Positions 7,310-15,872 are shown, counted from the stretch's first letter. The stretch is 19,372 nt of DNA from an uncultured Clostridia bacterium (GCA_934169535.1 CAKPOC010000017.1:1-19372), one strand, 5' to 3'. Translations and numbers: made by a program. The notes: generated by a model not told the origin, from the letters alone.

Positions 7310-10003
7310 TTATTTTACATCATACCAGCTATGACCTTCAGATAATTCCACTTCAAGTGGTATGTCTAATTTCATTGCATTTTCCATATTTCTTTTTAAT
7401 ATTTCTTTTGCAATTTCCTTTTCCTCTTCTTTAACTTCTAATAAAAGTTCATCATGAATTTGCAATACTATTTTACCATTAATTTGCTTTTCTTTCAATT
7501 CCTTATTTACATTTATCATTGCTATTTTCATTATATCTGCAGCAGTTCCCTGTATTGGAGTGTTCATTGCTATTCTATCTCCAAATTTTCGTACCATATA
7601 ATTTGCCGATTTAAGCTCTGGAATATATCTTCTTCTTCCAAATAGTGTTTCTACATAGCCCTTTTGCTTTGCTTCTTCTATAATCCCCTCCATAAAAGTT
7701 TTTATACCGCTGTATTTTTCTAGGTAATCTTCTATATATTTTTTTGCAACTTTATTTGGAACATTTAGTTGATTTGCAAGTCCATAATCACTTATGCCAT
7801 ATACTATACCAAAATTTACTGCTTTTGCTGAGCTTCTTTGTTCCTTTGTAACTTCTTCTATTGGTATTCCAAATACTTTAGATGCTGCCTGCCTATGAAT
7901 ATCTTCGCCATGGTTAAATGCATAAAGCATGTTTTCATCTTTAGAAATATGTGCAAGCACTCTTAATTCTATTTGTGAATAATCGGCATCTATATAGATA
8001 TTTCCTTCTTCAGGCAAGAAAGCTTTTCTTATTTGCTTTCCTATTTCTTCTCTTGTAGGAATGTTTTGCAAATTTGGGTCTGTTGAGCTAATTCTTCCTG
8101 TTGCAGTTATTGTTTGGTGGAACTTAGAATGTATTTTATGAGTTTTAGGATTTATACATGGTATTAAGCCTTCTATATATGTTGAATTTAGTTTTGCAAT
8201 TTTTCTATAGCTTAATATTTTTTCTATGATTGCATGCTTGTTTACAAGTTTTTCTAGCACTTCTACATCTGTAGAATAGCCAGTTTTTGTTTTTTTAGGT
8301 GCTGGAAGGCCTAATTTTTCAAAAAGGATTTTTCCTAATTGTTGATGGGAATTTATGTTGAACTCTTCTCCTGCAAGTTCATATATTTCAGATGTTAATT
8401 TATTTTGTATGTCTTTTAATTCTTCACCATAGCTAATAATAGTTTTTTCATTTACGTAAATTCCATTGTATTGCATTTGTGCAAGTACTAAAACTAATGG
8501 CATTTCTATGTTGTTAAATAGAGAAATACTATCTTCCGATTTTAATTTTTCCAGCATTATATGTTTAAGTTTTGCAACAGCATAGCAAATAAAAATTGCT
8601 TTTTGTTTTTTACCATCTTCGTTAGAAGTTTGAGATTGCATTTCAAATAGGTTTATTTGCTTGCTTTCGTTTTCAGTTATATTTAAATATTCATCTACCG
8701 AAATATTTAAATATTTTTCACACATTTCCTCTATTGTATTTTTATCTGTCGGATTTAGATTGTATCCTGCAATTTCTGCATCAAATTTTAAGTTTTTGTA
8801 ATCTATCCCTTGTTCTTTTAAAATTATATAATCATTCTTTGCTTTATAGCTTACTTTTTCTATATTTTCATCTTCAAATAATTTTAATATGTCACTAACA
8901 TTTTCCGTATATATTACTTTGTTTTTTTCTTTATTATAAATTGCTATTCCTACAATTTTTTCATTTGTTATGCTTTCATTTCCTTCAGATTTGTAAAAAT
9001 AATAAATTAATTCTTTTTGGTTTTCTATTTCTTTTATTGTTTCAGATAAATCTGTTATCTCCTCTGTTTCATATAGTTTTGCTAATTTTTTAGGCTCGTT
9101 ACTAGTTTCTTCTGATAAAGAAAATCTTTCTATAAATCTATTAAATTTTAATTGCTTAAATCGTTGCAAAACAGCATCTTTATTCCACTGTTTTGTTTGC
9201 AGGTCATCTATATTTACATCTAACTTTGCATCTAATAAAATAGTACCTAATGTTTTTGAAAGCAGAGCTAAATCTTTATTATTTTCTATTTTTTCTTTTA
9301 ATGAGCCCTTAATGTTTGAGCTTCCTTCTTCTAGTTCTTTATATAAATTTTCAATAGTCTTGTATTCTTTTACAAGTTTAATTGCAGTTTTTTCGCCAAC
9401 TCCTGGAATTCCCGGAATGTTATCTGAAGTATCTCCCATTAAGCCTTTTACTTCAATTAATTCTACTGGTTTTAAGCCATATTCTTCTTCTATTTTTATT
9501 TGTGTATAATCGTCTACTTCTGTTTTTCCCATTTTAGTTCTAGGAATTCTAACTGTTATGTTATTACTTACTAATTGGAATGTATCTCTATCTCCAGAAA
9601 GAATTGTTACTTTATGTCCTTGTTTTTCTGCTTCCTTTGAAATTGTTCCAATTATGTCGTCTGCTTCATAACCTTCTTTTTCGATAACTGTTATGTTCAT
9701 ATCGTTTAAAATTTGCTTGATTATTGGCATTTGCTGAGCAAGTTCTTCTGGCATTGCATGCCTTGTTCCTTTGTATTTATCATACATTTTATGTCTATGC
9801 GTAGGTGCTTTTAGGTCAAATGCTACTGCTATATATTGAGGCTGCAAATCCTCAAGCTCTCTAAATAAAATTGCCAAAAATCCATATAGTGCATTTGTAA
9901 AAACTCCATCTGCACTCATCATTGTTTTTGCGTGCATTGTTCCATAAAATGCTCTGTTCATTATACTGTTTCCATCAATTATTAATAATCTATTTTCAGC
10001 CAT
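7310..10003 (-). CDS. polA: DNA polymerase I (proofreading site degenerate)
   Basis: Fills gaps and removes RNA primers during lagging-strand synthesis and repair. The 897 aa carry, in order, a 5' nuclease domain (DGNSIMNRAFYG near the start, EADDIIG, GDRDTFQLV, and the helix-hairpin-helix GIPGVGEKTA), a degenerate 3'-5' exonuclease-like domain (about 300-500), and a family A polymerase domain. In the polymerase domain motif A is DADYSQIELR at 672-681 (catalytic Asp674), motif B includes KAVNFGIVYG, and motif C is QIHDE with Asp851. The exonuclease region lacks the DxE of motif I and the Asp of motif III, as in Bacillus-type PolI, so proofreading is probably absent. The ATG at 10003 has a near-ideal AAAGGAG site. 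It starts 15 bp after tcdA, in one operon. Confidence 0.98.
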   Translation of the reverse strand: MAENRLLIIDGNSIMNRAFYGTMHAKTMMSADGVFTNALYGFLAILFRELEDLQPQYIAVAFDLKAPTHRHKMYDKYKGTRHAMPEELAQQMPIIKQILNDMNITVIEKEGYEADDIIGTISKEAEKQGHKVTILSGDRDTFQLVSNNITVRIPRTKMGKTEVDDYTQIKIEEEYGLKPVELIEVKGLMGDTSDNIPGIPGVGEKTAIKLVKEYKTIENLYKELEEGSSNIKGSLKEKIENNKDLALLSKTLGTILLDAKLDVNIDDLQTKQWNKDAVLQRFKQLKFNRFIERFSLSEETSNEPKKLAKLYETEEITDLSETIKEIENQKELIYYFYKSEGNESITNEKIVGIAIYNKEKNKVIYTENVSDILKLFEDENIEKVSYKAKNDYIILKEQGIDYKNLKFDAEIAGYNLNPTDKNTIEEMCEKYLNISVDEYLNITENESKQINLFEMQSQTSNEDGKKQKAIFICYAVAKLKHIMLEKLKSEDSISLFNNIEMPLVLVLAQMQYNGIYVNEKTIISYGEELKDIQNKLTSEIYELAGEEFNINSHQQLGKILFEKLGLPAPKKTKTGYSTDVEVLEKLVNKHAIIEKILSYRKIAKLNSTYIEGLIPCINPKTHKIHSKFHQTITATGRISSTDPNLQNIPTREEIGKQIRKAFLPEEGNIYIDADYSQIELRVLAHISKDENMLYAFNHGEDIHRQAASKVFGIPIEEVTKEQRSSAKAVNFGIVYGISDYGLANQLNVPNKVAKKYIEDYLEKYSGIKTFMEGIIEEAKQKGYVETLFGRRRYIPELKSANYMVRKFGDRIAMNTPIQGTAADIMKIAMINVNKELKEKQINGKIVLQIHDELLLEVKEEEKEIAKEILKRNMENAMKLDIPLEVELSEGHSWYDVK

Positions 10004-10018
10004 AGCTTATCTCCTTTG

Positions 10019-10702
10019 TTATTTAATTATATCTTTTATAATTTCGCCTGCAATCATAAGTCCTGCAACAGATGGAACAAATGAAATGCTTCCTGGAACT
10101 TGTCCTTCTTCTACCTTTATAGGTTCTTCCTTGGAATAAACCACTTTTAATTTTTCAATTTTTCTTTTTCTTAATTCTTTTCTCATTACTTTTGCAAGTG
10201 GGCATACACTAGTTTTGTAAATATCGGTTATTTCAAATTTTGAAGGGTCTAATTTATTTCCTGTTCCCATTGCAGATATAACCGGAATATTTAATTTATT
10301 ACACCTCGTCACAATTTCAATTTTTGCAGTTGTTGTGTCAATACAGTCTGCTACATAATTTAAGTCTTTCGTAATTATTGGGGTTGTAGTTTTTGGAAGA
10401 AAGAACTCCTGATATGTTGTTACTTGCACTTCAGGATTTATTTCTAACATTCTTTCTTTCATTACGTCCACTTTATTTTTACCAATCGTTTTAGTTGTCG
10501 CAATTATTTGTCTATTTAAATTGCTTATGCTTACTTGATCATTATCTATAAGTACAAAATTTTGTATTCCAGCTCGTACTAAAGCCTCACATACAAAACC
10601 TCCTACTCCACCAAGGCCAAACACTGCTACTTTTGCTTTATTTAGTTTTGCTACTGCGTCTTTTCCTATTAATAATTCTGTTCTTGAAAATCTATTTGCC
10701 AT
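10019..10702 (-). CDS. tcdA: tRNA threonylcarbamoyladenosine dehydratase (ThiF/E1-like)
   Basis: ATP-dependent enzyme that cyclises t6A at tRNA position 37 to ct6A. The 227 aa are somewhat short against E. coli TcdA (about 268). The E1-like nucleotide-binding core is clear: GLGGVGG from residue 29, the acidic LIDND around 51-55, and NLNRQ at 61-65. After it come ADCIDTT and the family-typical KTSVCPLAKVMRKELRKR and VVYSKEEP segments. Those separate it from the ThiF/MoeB sulfur-transfer enzymes, which carry CxxC zinc pairs not seen here. The ATG at 10702 has GGAAG about 9 bp upstream. It is the first gene of the long unit and follows a well-formed promoter 34-62 bp before the start. Confidence 0.92.
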   Translation of the reverse strand: MANRFSRTELLIGKDAVAKLNKAKVAVFGLGGVGGFVCEALVRAGIQNFVLIDNDQVSISNLNRQIIATTKTIGKNKVDVMKERMLEINPEVQVTTYQEFFLPKTTTPIITKDLNYVADCIDTTTAKIEIVTRCNKLNIPVISAMGTGNKLDPSKFEITDIYKTSVCPLAKVMRKELRKRKIEKLKVVYSKEEPIKVEEGQVPGSISFVPSVAGLMIAGEIIKDIIK

Positions 10703-10735
10703 TACATATTACTTCCATTTTTAAAAATTTAATTT

Positions 10736-10764
10736 ATTATATTACATAAAGCTTTATTTTTCAA
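10736..10764 (-). promoter_or_regulatory. Sigma-A-type promoter of the tcdA-polA unit
   Basis: On the minus strand TTGAAA (10764-10759) is followed after exactly 17 bp by TATAAT (10741-10736). The -10 box ends 33 bp before the tcdA ATG. It sits between the ftsZ terminator and tcdA, the expected place, and is the best promoter I can see for the seven-gene unit down to valS. Confidence 0.75.
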
Positions 10765-10779
10765 TATTTTGGCGCTATA

Positions 10780-10827
10780 AATTAATAAAAAAACGGCTTT
10801 TATTTATTAAATTTAAAGTCGTTTTTT
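10780..10827 (-). terminator. Rho-independent terminator after ftsZ
   Basis: About 20 bp past the ftsZ stop, AAAAAACG.CTTT (minus strand) pairs with AAAG.CGTTTTTT across a 14-nt loop, with one A-C mismatch in the stem (a G-U pair if read on the plus strand). A run of seven Ts (10793-10787) and ATTAATTT follow on the minus strand. A-tract and T-tract flanks could make it work in both directions. Confidence 0.7.
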
Positions 10828-10846
10828 CTGCATTTATTATTTCATT

Positions 10847-11842
10847 TTATATGTTATATTTTATTACTCTTTGTTCTGAACTTTCTTCTATTCCTGTTGC
10901 TATAACTGTTACCATTATTGCATCTTCTATTCTTTCATCAACAATTGTTCCAAATATAATGTTTGCGTCTTGATCTAAAAATTCTTTTATGTAATTTACA
11001 GCTGTGCTTACTTCACTTAATCCTAAATCTGCTCCTCCTGTAACATTTACAATTACACCTTTTGCTCCTTTTACAGAAGTTTCAAGAAGTGGGCTATCCA
11101 TTGCTGAAATTGCTGCATCTAATGCTCTTTGGTCGCCTTCTGCAACACCAATTCCCATATGTGCAATTCCACTATCCCTCATTATTGTTTTTACATCTGC
11201 AAAATCTATATTTATGTAACCTGGAATTGTAATTAAGTCTGTTATTCCTTGAACGCCTTTTCTTAAAATTCCGTCAGCTTCGCTAAAAGCTTGTATCATT
11301 GTAGTTCCTTTTGGTAAAGCTTTTAGAAGATTGCTATTTTCTACTACTATAAGGGCATCTACATTTTTACGCATTCTAGATACTCCATTTAATGCATTAT
11401 CTCTTCTTCTTTTTCCTTCAAATGCAAATGGTTTTGTTACAATTCCTACTGTAAGTATTCCCATTTTTTTAGCAATTTCACATACAACAGGGGCTGCTCC
11501 TGTTCCTGTTCCTCCGCCCATGCCTGCAGTTACAAAAACCATGTCGGCACCTGCTAGCATTTTGGCTATGTTTTCTTCGTCTTCCTTTGCTGCCATTTCA
11601 CCTAAAATTGGGTTTGCTCCGGCTCCTAGTCCTTTTGTTGTGTTTTTTCCTATGTTCATTTGAATATCTGATTTTGAGCTTTGTAGTATTTGTTCTTCTG
11701 TGTTGATTGAAATAAATTGAACATTTTTAATTCCTTCTTCAACCATTCTGTTTACTGCGTTATTTCCTGCGCCTCCAACTCCTACTACTTTTATTTTTAC
11801 TGGGTTTGCATCAGCATTATTCTCCTGATCCATATATCTCAT
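10847..11842 (-). CDS. ftsZ: Cell division GTPase FtsZ, lacking the C-terminal tail
   Basis: Tubulin-like GTPase that polymerises into the division ring. The nucleotide-binding GVGGAGNNAV is at residues 21-30, the tubulin signature GGGTGTG at 109-115, and the T7 catalytic loop NIDFAD at 211-216. The globular core ends in VTVIATG as usual, but the protein stops 14 residues later (331 aa in all). It therefore has no disordered linker and no C-terminal peptide (LDIPTFLR type) for binding FtsA, SepF or EzrA. No continuation is visible in any frame after the stop, and a terminator follows at once. Some core positions are unusual: NTEEQ where NTDAQ is common, and VVENSNLL where IPNDRLL is common. 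The ATG at 11842 has AAAGGA 11 bp upstream and an in-frame TGA just before it. It could be a second, specialised FtsZ. Confidence 0.95.
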   Translation of the reverse strand: MRYMDQENNADANPVKIKVVGVGGAGNNAVNRMVEEGIKNVQFISINTEEQILQSSKSDIQMNIGKNTTKGLGAGANPILGEMAAKEDEENIAKMLAGADMVFVTAGMGGGTGTGAAPVVCEIAKKMGILTVGIVTKPFAFEGKRRRDNALNGVSRMRKNVDALIVVENSNLLKALPKGTTMIQAFSEADGILRKGVQGITDLITIPGYINIDFADVKTIMRDSGIAHMGIGVAEGDQRALDAAISAMDSPLLETSVKGAKGVIVNVTGGADLGLSEVSTAVNYIKEFLDQDANIIFGTIVDERIEDAIMVTVIATGIEESSEQRVIKYNI

Positions 11843-11882
11843 TGCATTTCATTCCTTTCTTATTTGCTAAAACTTTTTATAT

Positions 11883-11911
11883 ATACTACTACATTTTTCC
11901 GCATTTATCAA
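11883..11911 (-). promoter_or_regulatory. Probable promoter of ftsZ
   Basis: TTGATA (11911-11906, minus strand) and TAGTAT (11888-11883) are separated by 17 bp; the -10 box ends 40 bp before the ftsZ ATG. The alternative -10 TATATA just downstream would give a 20-bp spacer, which is less good. The region is too short and AT-rich for certainty. Confidence 0.5.
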
Positions 11912-11927
11912 TATTTTTTTGTATTTT

Positions 11928-12116
11928 TTATTGTTTTTCAGTATATACGTACAAGTTTGTTATTCCTTCATCATCTATCATTATTTTTGAATATACATAT
12001 TTTTTTATTTCATCTGGCGCGTCTTCAATCATTCCTTCATAAATGACTTCATTATCATTTAAATAAACTCTAACATTTAAAAGCCTTAAGCTGCCTATGT
12101 TGTCATAATATTTCAT
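11928..12116 (-). CDS. Small acidic protein downstream of mutL, function unknown
   Basis: 62 aa, soluble, with no membrane segment or signal peptide. Alternating hydrophobic residues (LRLLNVRVYL, EVIYEGMI, ITNLYVYT) suggest a small beta-sheet fold with an acidic middle (EDAPDEIKKY). The ATG at 12116 lies 15 bp after the mutL stop and has a good GAGGA site 6-8 bp upstream, so it is probably co-transcribed with mutL. I do not recognise the family. The coding call rests on the ribosome binding site, spacing and balanced composition in a region with no competing gene. Confidence 0.6.
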   Translation of the reverse strand: MKYYDNIGSLRLLNVRVYLNDNEVIYEGMIEDAPDEIKKYVYSKIMIDDEGITNLYVYTEKQ

Positions 12117-12131
12117 TTTGATTCCTCTTTT

Positions 12132-13901
12132 CTAGCTTAACTGTTTTAGTAAATCATCTTTGCTTAATTTTATTGTTGTTGGTCTTCCATGAGGACACGT
12201 ATATGGATTTTGAAGAGTAAGTAAACCTTGAATTAACATATCCACTTCCCCTGGTTTTAAGTTCATATGTGCTTTTACTGCTGCTTTGCATGCAACTGTT
12301 GCAATAAATTTTTCTTCAATATCTTTACTTGCAGTTCTTGAATTATTTATAATTTCGTCTACAATGTCTAAAAACATATCTTTTGTATTTGTTTTTACTC
12401 TATATTCTATATCTGGAATTCCATTTATTTTTACTGTGTTTTCGCCAAATAGTTCAATGTCATAGCCTATTTTTTTTATTAAATCCATATTTTCTTTTAC
12501 AAATTCTAGTTCTTTATGTGTTAAAGTTACAATTTCTGCAAACAATAAGATTTGAGAATTAGCCGACATATTGTTTTTATAATTCTCTTTTATTTTTTCA
12601 TATAAAATTCTTTCATGTGCAGCATGTTGATCTATTAAATAAATTTGATCATCAATTTCAATAATTATATATGTTTGAAGCAATATTCCTAAATATTTAT
12701 AGTTAATTTTTCTTTTTTCTTCCCTTTGTATTACTTCTTCTTTTGGTTCTTCATTTTTTTCTTTAGGTTCATTCATTTTTACAAAAACATTTTTTATGTA
12801 TCTATCATATAAAGAAGGTTTTTGCTCTTTTTCAAAGTGATTTGTTAAAAAATTATATTCGTTAGAAACATATTCTTCTCTTTTTTGAGATTGTTCATTA
12901 TTTCCTAAAAATTCTTCACTTAGTGCCGCATTTTTTATTGCCCTATACACGGTTCTATAAATTACGTCTTCATCTTTAAATCTTACTTCAGATTTTGTAG
13001 GATGAACATTTACATCATAATAATTTGCTGGCATATCTAAATTTAGTATAAAAAATCCATACTTGCCAATTCCAGTGCTTCCTTTAAAGGCTTGATCTGC
13101 ACTTTTTGTTATAATTGCATTTTGAATATTTCTTTTGTTTAAAAATACTAATTGGTTATGTCTTGTATCTTTTGCAATCCTAGTGTTTCCTATTACCCCT
13201 GTTACTTTTATTCCGGAGTTTTCGTAAGTCACATTTATTATATTATCACTAATTTCTTTTCCGTAAAATTGATAAATTATGTCTTTTAAATTTCCATTTC
13301 CACTAGTTTGAAAAACAAATTTATTATCATTAGTAAGTTTTATTGATATATTTGGATTTGCTATCGCACATTTTTGTAGCCATTCTTTTATATATCTAAA
13401 CTCTGTTGCATCTTGTTTTAAAAATTTATATCTAACAGGCGTATTAAAAAATAATTCTTCTACAATTATAGTTGTTCCTTCCTGTGACACAGTTTCTTCT
13501 GTATCTATTATTCTTCCTCCTTTGGCAATTATTTTTGCCCCTAAATCAGACTCTTTTGTTTTCGTTATCATTGTCATCTTAGAAATTGAAGAAATACTTG
13601 CTAAAGCCTCGCCTCTAAATCCCATTGTGTATGTATTTTCTAAATCTTCTATTTTATTAATTTTAGAAGTTGCATGTCTTTCTATTGCATTCGGAATATC
13701 TTCTAAACTAATTCCGCTTCCATTATCCGTAATTTTTATAAAAGTTTTTCCACCATCTTTTATTTCTACAAAAACCTTGTTAGCTCCTGCATCAATTGAA
13801 TTTTCTACAAGTTCTTTTACAACATTTGCAGGTCTTTCAATAACTTCTCCTGCTGCAATTTTATTTATTGTTAAATCATCTAATAGTACAATTTTTCCCA
13901 T
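12132..13901 (-). CDS. mutL: DNA mismatch repair protein MutL with endonuclease motif
   Basis: Couples mismatch recognition by MutS to strand incision. The 589 aa have the GHKL ATPase N-terminus: catalytic Glu30 in KELVENSIDAGA, DNGSG at 59-63, ATSK at 77-80 and GFRGEAL at 94-100. The C-terminal domain carries the metal-dependent nicking motif DQHAAHERILYE from Asp424, ACKAAVKAH, and CPHGRPT near residue 570. This pattern is typical of organisms lacking MutH. A poorly conserved charged linker (about 335-395) joins the halves. The ATG at 13901 is preceded by GGAAAG. No mutS is adjacent in the window, unlike many Firmicutes; the following small gene is probably on the same message. Confidence 0.97.
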   Translation of the reverse strand: MGKIVLLDDLTINKIAAGEVIERPANVVKELVENSIDAGANKVFVEIKDGGKTFIKITDNGSGISLEDIPNAIERHATSKINKIEDLENTYTMGFRGEALASISSISKMTMITKTKESDLGAKIIAKGGRIIDTEETVSQEGTTIIVEELFFNTPVRYKFLKQDATEFRYIKEWLQKCAIANPNISIKLTNDNKFVFQTSGNGNLKDIIYQFYGKEISDNIINVTYENSGIKVTGVIGNTRIAKDTRHNQLVFLNKRNIQNAIITKSADQAFKGSTGIGKYGFFILNLDMPANYYDVNVHPTKSEVRFKDEDVIYRTVYRAIKNAALSEEFLGNNEQSQKREEYVSNEYNFLTNHFEKEQKPSLYDRYIKNVFVKMNEPKEKNEEPKEEVIQREEKRKINYKYLGILLQTYIIIEIDDQIYLIDQHAAHERILYEKIKENYKNNMSANSQILLFAEIVTLTHKELEFVKENMDLIKKIGYDIELFGENTVKINGIPDIEYRVKTNTKDMFLDIVDEIINNSRTASKDIEEKFIATVACKAAVKAHMNLKPGEVDMLIQGLLTLQNPYTCPHGRPTTIKLSKDDLLKQLS

Positions 13902-13940
13902 TTTTACTTTCCACTTTTCTTTCTATTTTTCTAATTCTAT

Positions 13941-13969
13941 ATTCTACATTAAATAAAAAAAAATAGCAA
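13941..13969 (-). promoter_or_regulatory. Probable mutL promoter overlapping the upstream terminator
   Basis: TTGCTA (13969-13964, minus strand) and TAGAAT (13946-13941) have a 17-bp spacer that consists mainly of the terminator T-tract. The -35 box lies within the 3' arm of the terminator stem. The -10 box ends 39 bp before the mutL ATG. It is the only reasonable hexamer pair in the 102-bp gap. Confidence 0.45.
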
Positions 13970-13997
13970 TAATTCTTTTTAAAGAATTTGCTATTTT
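13951..13997 (-). terminator. Rho-independent terminator after the P-type ATPase gene
   Basis: On the minus strand AAAATAGCAA-ATTCTTT pairs with AAAGAAT-TA-TTGCTATTTT, a stem of about 17 bp with a 2-nt bulge and a very short loop (13960-13997). A run of nine Ts and TTTA follow. It lies 6 bp past the ATPase stop and ends the thyX unit. Confidence 0.88.
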
Positions 13998-14003
13998 AAA
14001 TAT

Positions 14004-15854
14004 TTAGCTTTTTAGTGCTCTTAACGCATTTAATACTGCAATTATTGTTACTCCTACGTCCGCAAATACTGCTTCCCACATTGTTGCAATTCCAACTGCA
14101 CTTAAAATTAGAACTAATATTTTTATTGTTATTGCAAATATAATATTTTCTTTTACTATTTTCATAGTTTTTCTAGAAATTTTTATGCTATCTATTATTT
14201 TAGATGGTTCATCTGTCATTATTACTACGTCTGCTGCTTCTATGCTGCTATCTGCTCCTAAAGCTCCCATAGCTATTCCAATATCTGCTCTTGCAAGAAC
14301 TGGACTATCATTTATTCCATCTCCTGCAAATGCAACTTTGTTACCACTTTTTAATAAGATTTCTAGTTCTGCTAATTTTTGTTCTGGCAATAGCTCTGCT
14401 TTATATTCATCTATTCCAATTTGATTTGCAACTTTTTGTGCAATTTCAGCTTTGTCACCAGTAAGCATTACTGTTTTTGAGATTCCGTTTTTCTTTAAAT
14501 TTTCTATTGCAAATTTTGTGTCTTCTTTTACTTCATCTGCAATTACTATATTTCCTAAATATTTTTGATTTTTAGAAACATACACTATTGTTCCTACTTC
14601 TTTTGATGGAACAAATTCTAGATTATTTTCTTTTAATAAAGTAGCATTTCCAATTAATATGTTGCTTCCTTCAAATACACATTTAATTCCTTTTCCATCT
14701 ATTTCGCTTACATTTGTAACTAAATTTTTGTCTATATATTTTCCATAAGCTTTTATTATAGATTTTGCAATTGGATGGTTTGAATAACTCTCTGCATATG
14801 CTGCAATTTTTAATAATTCTTCATTTGTAATTTCGTTTGCTTCTATTTTTTGAACTTCAAATACACCTTTTGTAAGTGTTCCTGTTTTGTCAAACGCAAT
14901 TATTCCTATTTTAGAAAGTGTTTCTAAATAGTTGCTACCTTTTATTAAAATTCCTTTTTTTGCAGCGCCTCCTATTCCTCCAAAAAAGCTAAGTGGAACT
15001 GATATTACAAGTGCACAAGGACATGACACTACTAAAAATGATAACGCTCTATAAATCCATTGTTTTATGCTTGCATCTTTTACTATAACTATTGGAACTA
15101 TTGCAAGTAAGAATGCCAAGATAACTACTGTTGGAGTATAATATTTGGCAAATTTAGTAATAAAGTTTTCTGATTTAGATTTTTTGTCTGCTGCATTTTC
15201 AACTAAATCTAAAATTTTGCTTGCAGTAGACTCACCAAATAGTTTTGTTACTTTAATTTTTATTACTCCACTTTTGTTTATACATCCGCTTAGTGCTTCA
15301 TCCCCTTCTTTTACTTTTTTAGGAAGAGTTTCGCCTGTCAATGCAGAAGTATCTAGCATAGAACTTCCTTCACAAATAATTCCATCAAGCGGAATTTTGT
15401 CACCAGGCCTTATTTGTATTATTTCTCCTATTTTTACTTCTTCTGGTTTTACCTCTTGCTCTTTTCCATCTCTTATTACACATGCAATGTCAGGTCTTAT
15501 ATTCATTAAATCTGAGATTGATTTCCTTGATTTATCAGTTGCAATGTCTTCAAAAAGTTCTCCAATATCATATAAAAGCATTACAAGTACCGCTTCTGGA
15601 TATTCTCCAATGGCTAAAGCTCCTACTGTTGCAATAGCCATTAAAAAATTTTCGCCAAATACTTCTCCATGAAAAAAATCTTCTACTGCCTCTTTAATTA
15701 CTTCAAATCCTGATACTGCATATGCTAAAATATATAATACTATTTTCCCCCACTTTGGCATAGGAATTATATATGTTAAAATAAATAATACTACTGTTAT
15801 TAAAATTTTTGCAATGCTTTCTTTTTGTTCTTGTTCCATTTCTTTAATTTTCAT
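14004..15854 (-). CDS. P1B-type metal-transporting ATPase (zinc/cadmium/lead class)
   Basis: Pumps a heavy-metal ion, probably Zn2+ or Cd2+, out of the cytoplasm using ATP. The 616 aa show the transport motif CPC at residues 278-280, the phosphorylation site DKTGTLT with Asp322, the TGET actuator loop, the SNHP nucleotide-binding motif and GDGINDSP. The last helices contain a Lys (KILVLIL) and an Asp (FADVGVTII) in the positions characteristic of the ZntA/CadA subgroup rather than copper pumps. There is no N-terminal metal-binding (HMA) domain: the first membrane helix begins near residue 15. The ATG at 15854 has a strong GGAGG site 5 bp upstream and lies 18 bp after the FAD dehydrogenase gene. 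No metal-responsive regulator gene or operator was seen beside it. Confidence 0.95.
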   Translation of the reverse strand: MKIKEMEQEQKESIAKILITVVLFILTYIIPMPKWGKIVLYILAYAVSGFEVIKEAVEDFFHGEVFGENFLMAIATVGALAIGEYPEAVLVMLLYDIGELFEDIATDKSRKSISDLMNIRPDIACVIRDGKEQEVKPEEVKIGEIIQIRPGDKIPLDGIICEGSSMLDTSALTGETLPKKVKEGDEALSGCINKSGVIKIKVTKLFGESTASKILDLVENAADKKSKSENFITKFAKYYTPTVVILAFLLAIVPIVIVKDASIKQWIYRALSFLVVSCPCALVISVPLSFFGGIGGAAKKGILIKGSNYLETLSKIGIIAFDKTGTLTKGVFEVQKIEANEITNEELLKIAAYAESYSNHPIAKSIIKAYGKYIDKNLVTNVSEIDGKGIKCVFEGSNILIGNATLLKENNLEFVPSKEVGTIVYVSKNQKYLGNIVIADEVKEDTKFAIENLKKNGISKTVMLTGDKAEIAQKVANQIGIDEYKAELLPEQKLAELEILLKSGNKVAFAGDGINDSPVLARADIGIAMGALGADSSIEAADVVIMTDEPSKIIDSIKISRKTMKIVKENIIFAITIKILVLILSAVGIATMWEAVFADVGVTIIAVLNALRALKS

Positions 15855-15872
15855 TTTTCCTCCAAGTATTTT

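Noticed and set aside
10703..10846. Riboswitch or small RNA between ftsZ and tcdA
   Set aside because: The only structure is the ftsZ terminator; the remaining bases are explained by the tcdA promoter and a short leader.
13522..13956. 144-codon plus-strand frame
   Set aside because: Shadow of mutL; low-complexity Ser/Ile/Leu composition typical of antisense frames in AT-rich genes.
15145..15672. 175-codon plus-strand frame
   Set aside because: Shadow of the P-type ATPase, which has all catalytic motifs in the other strand.
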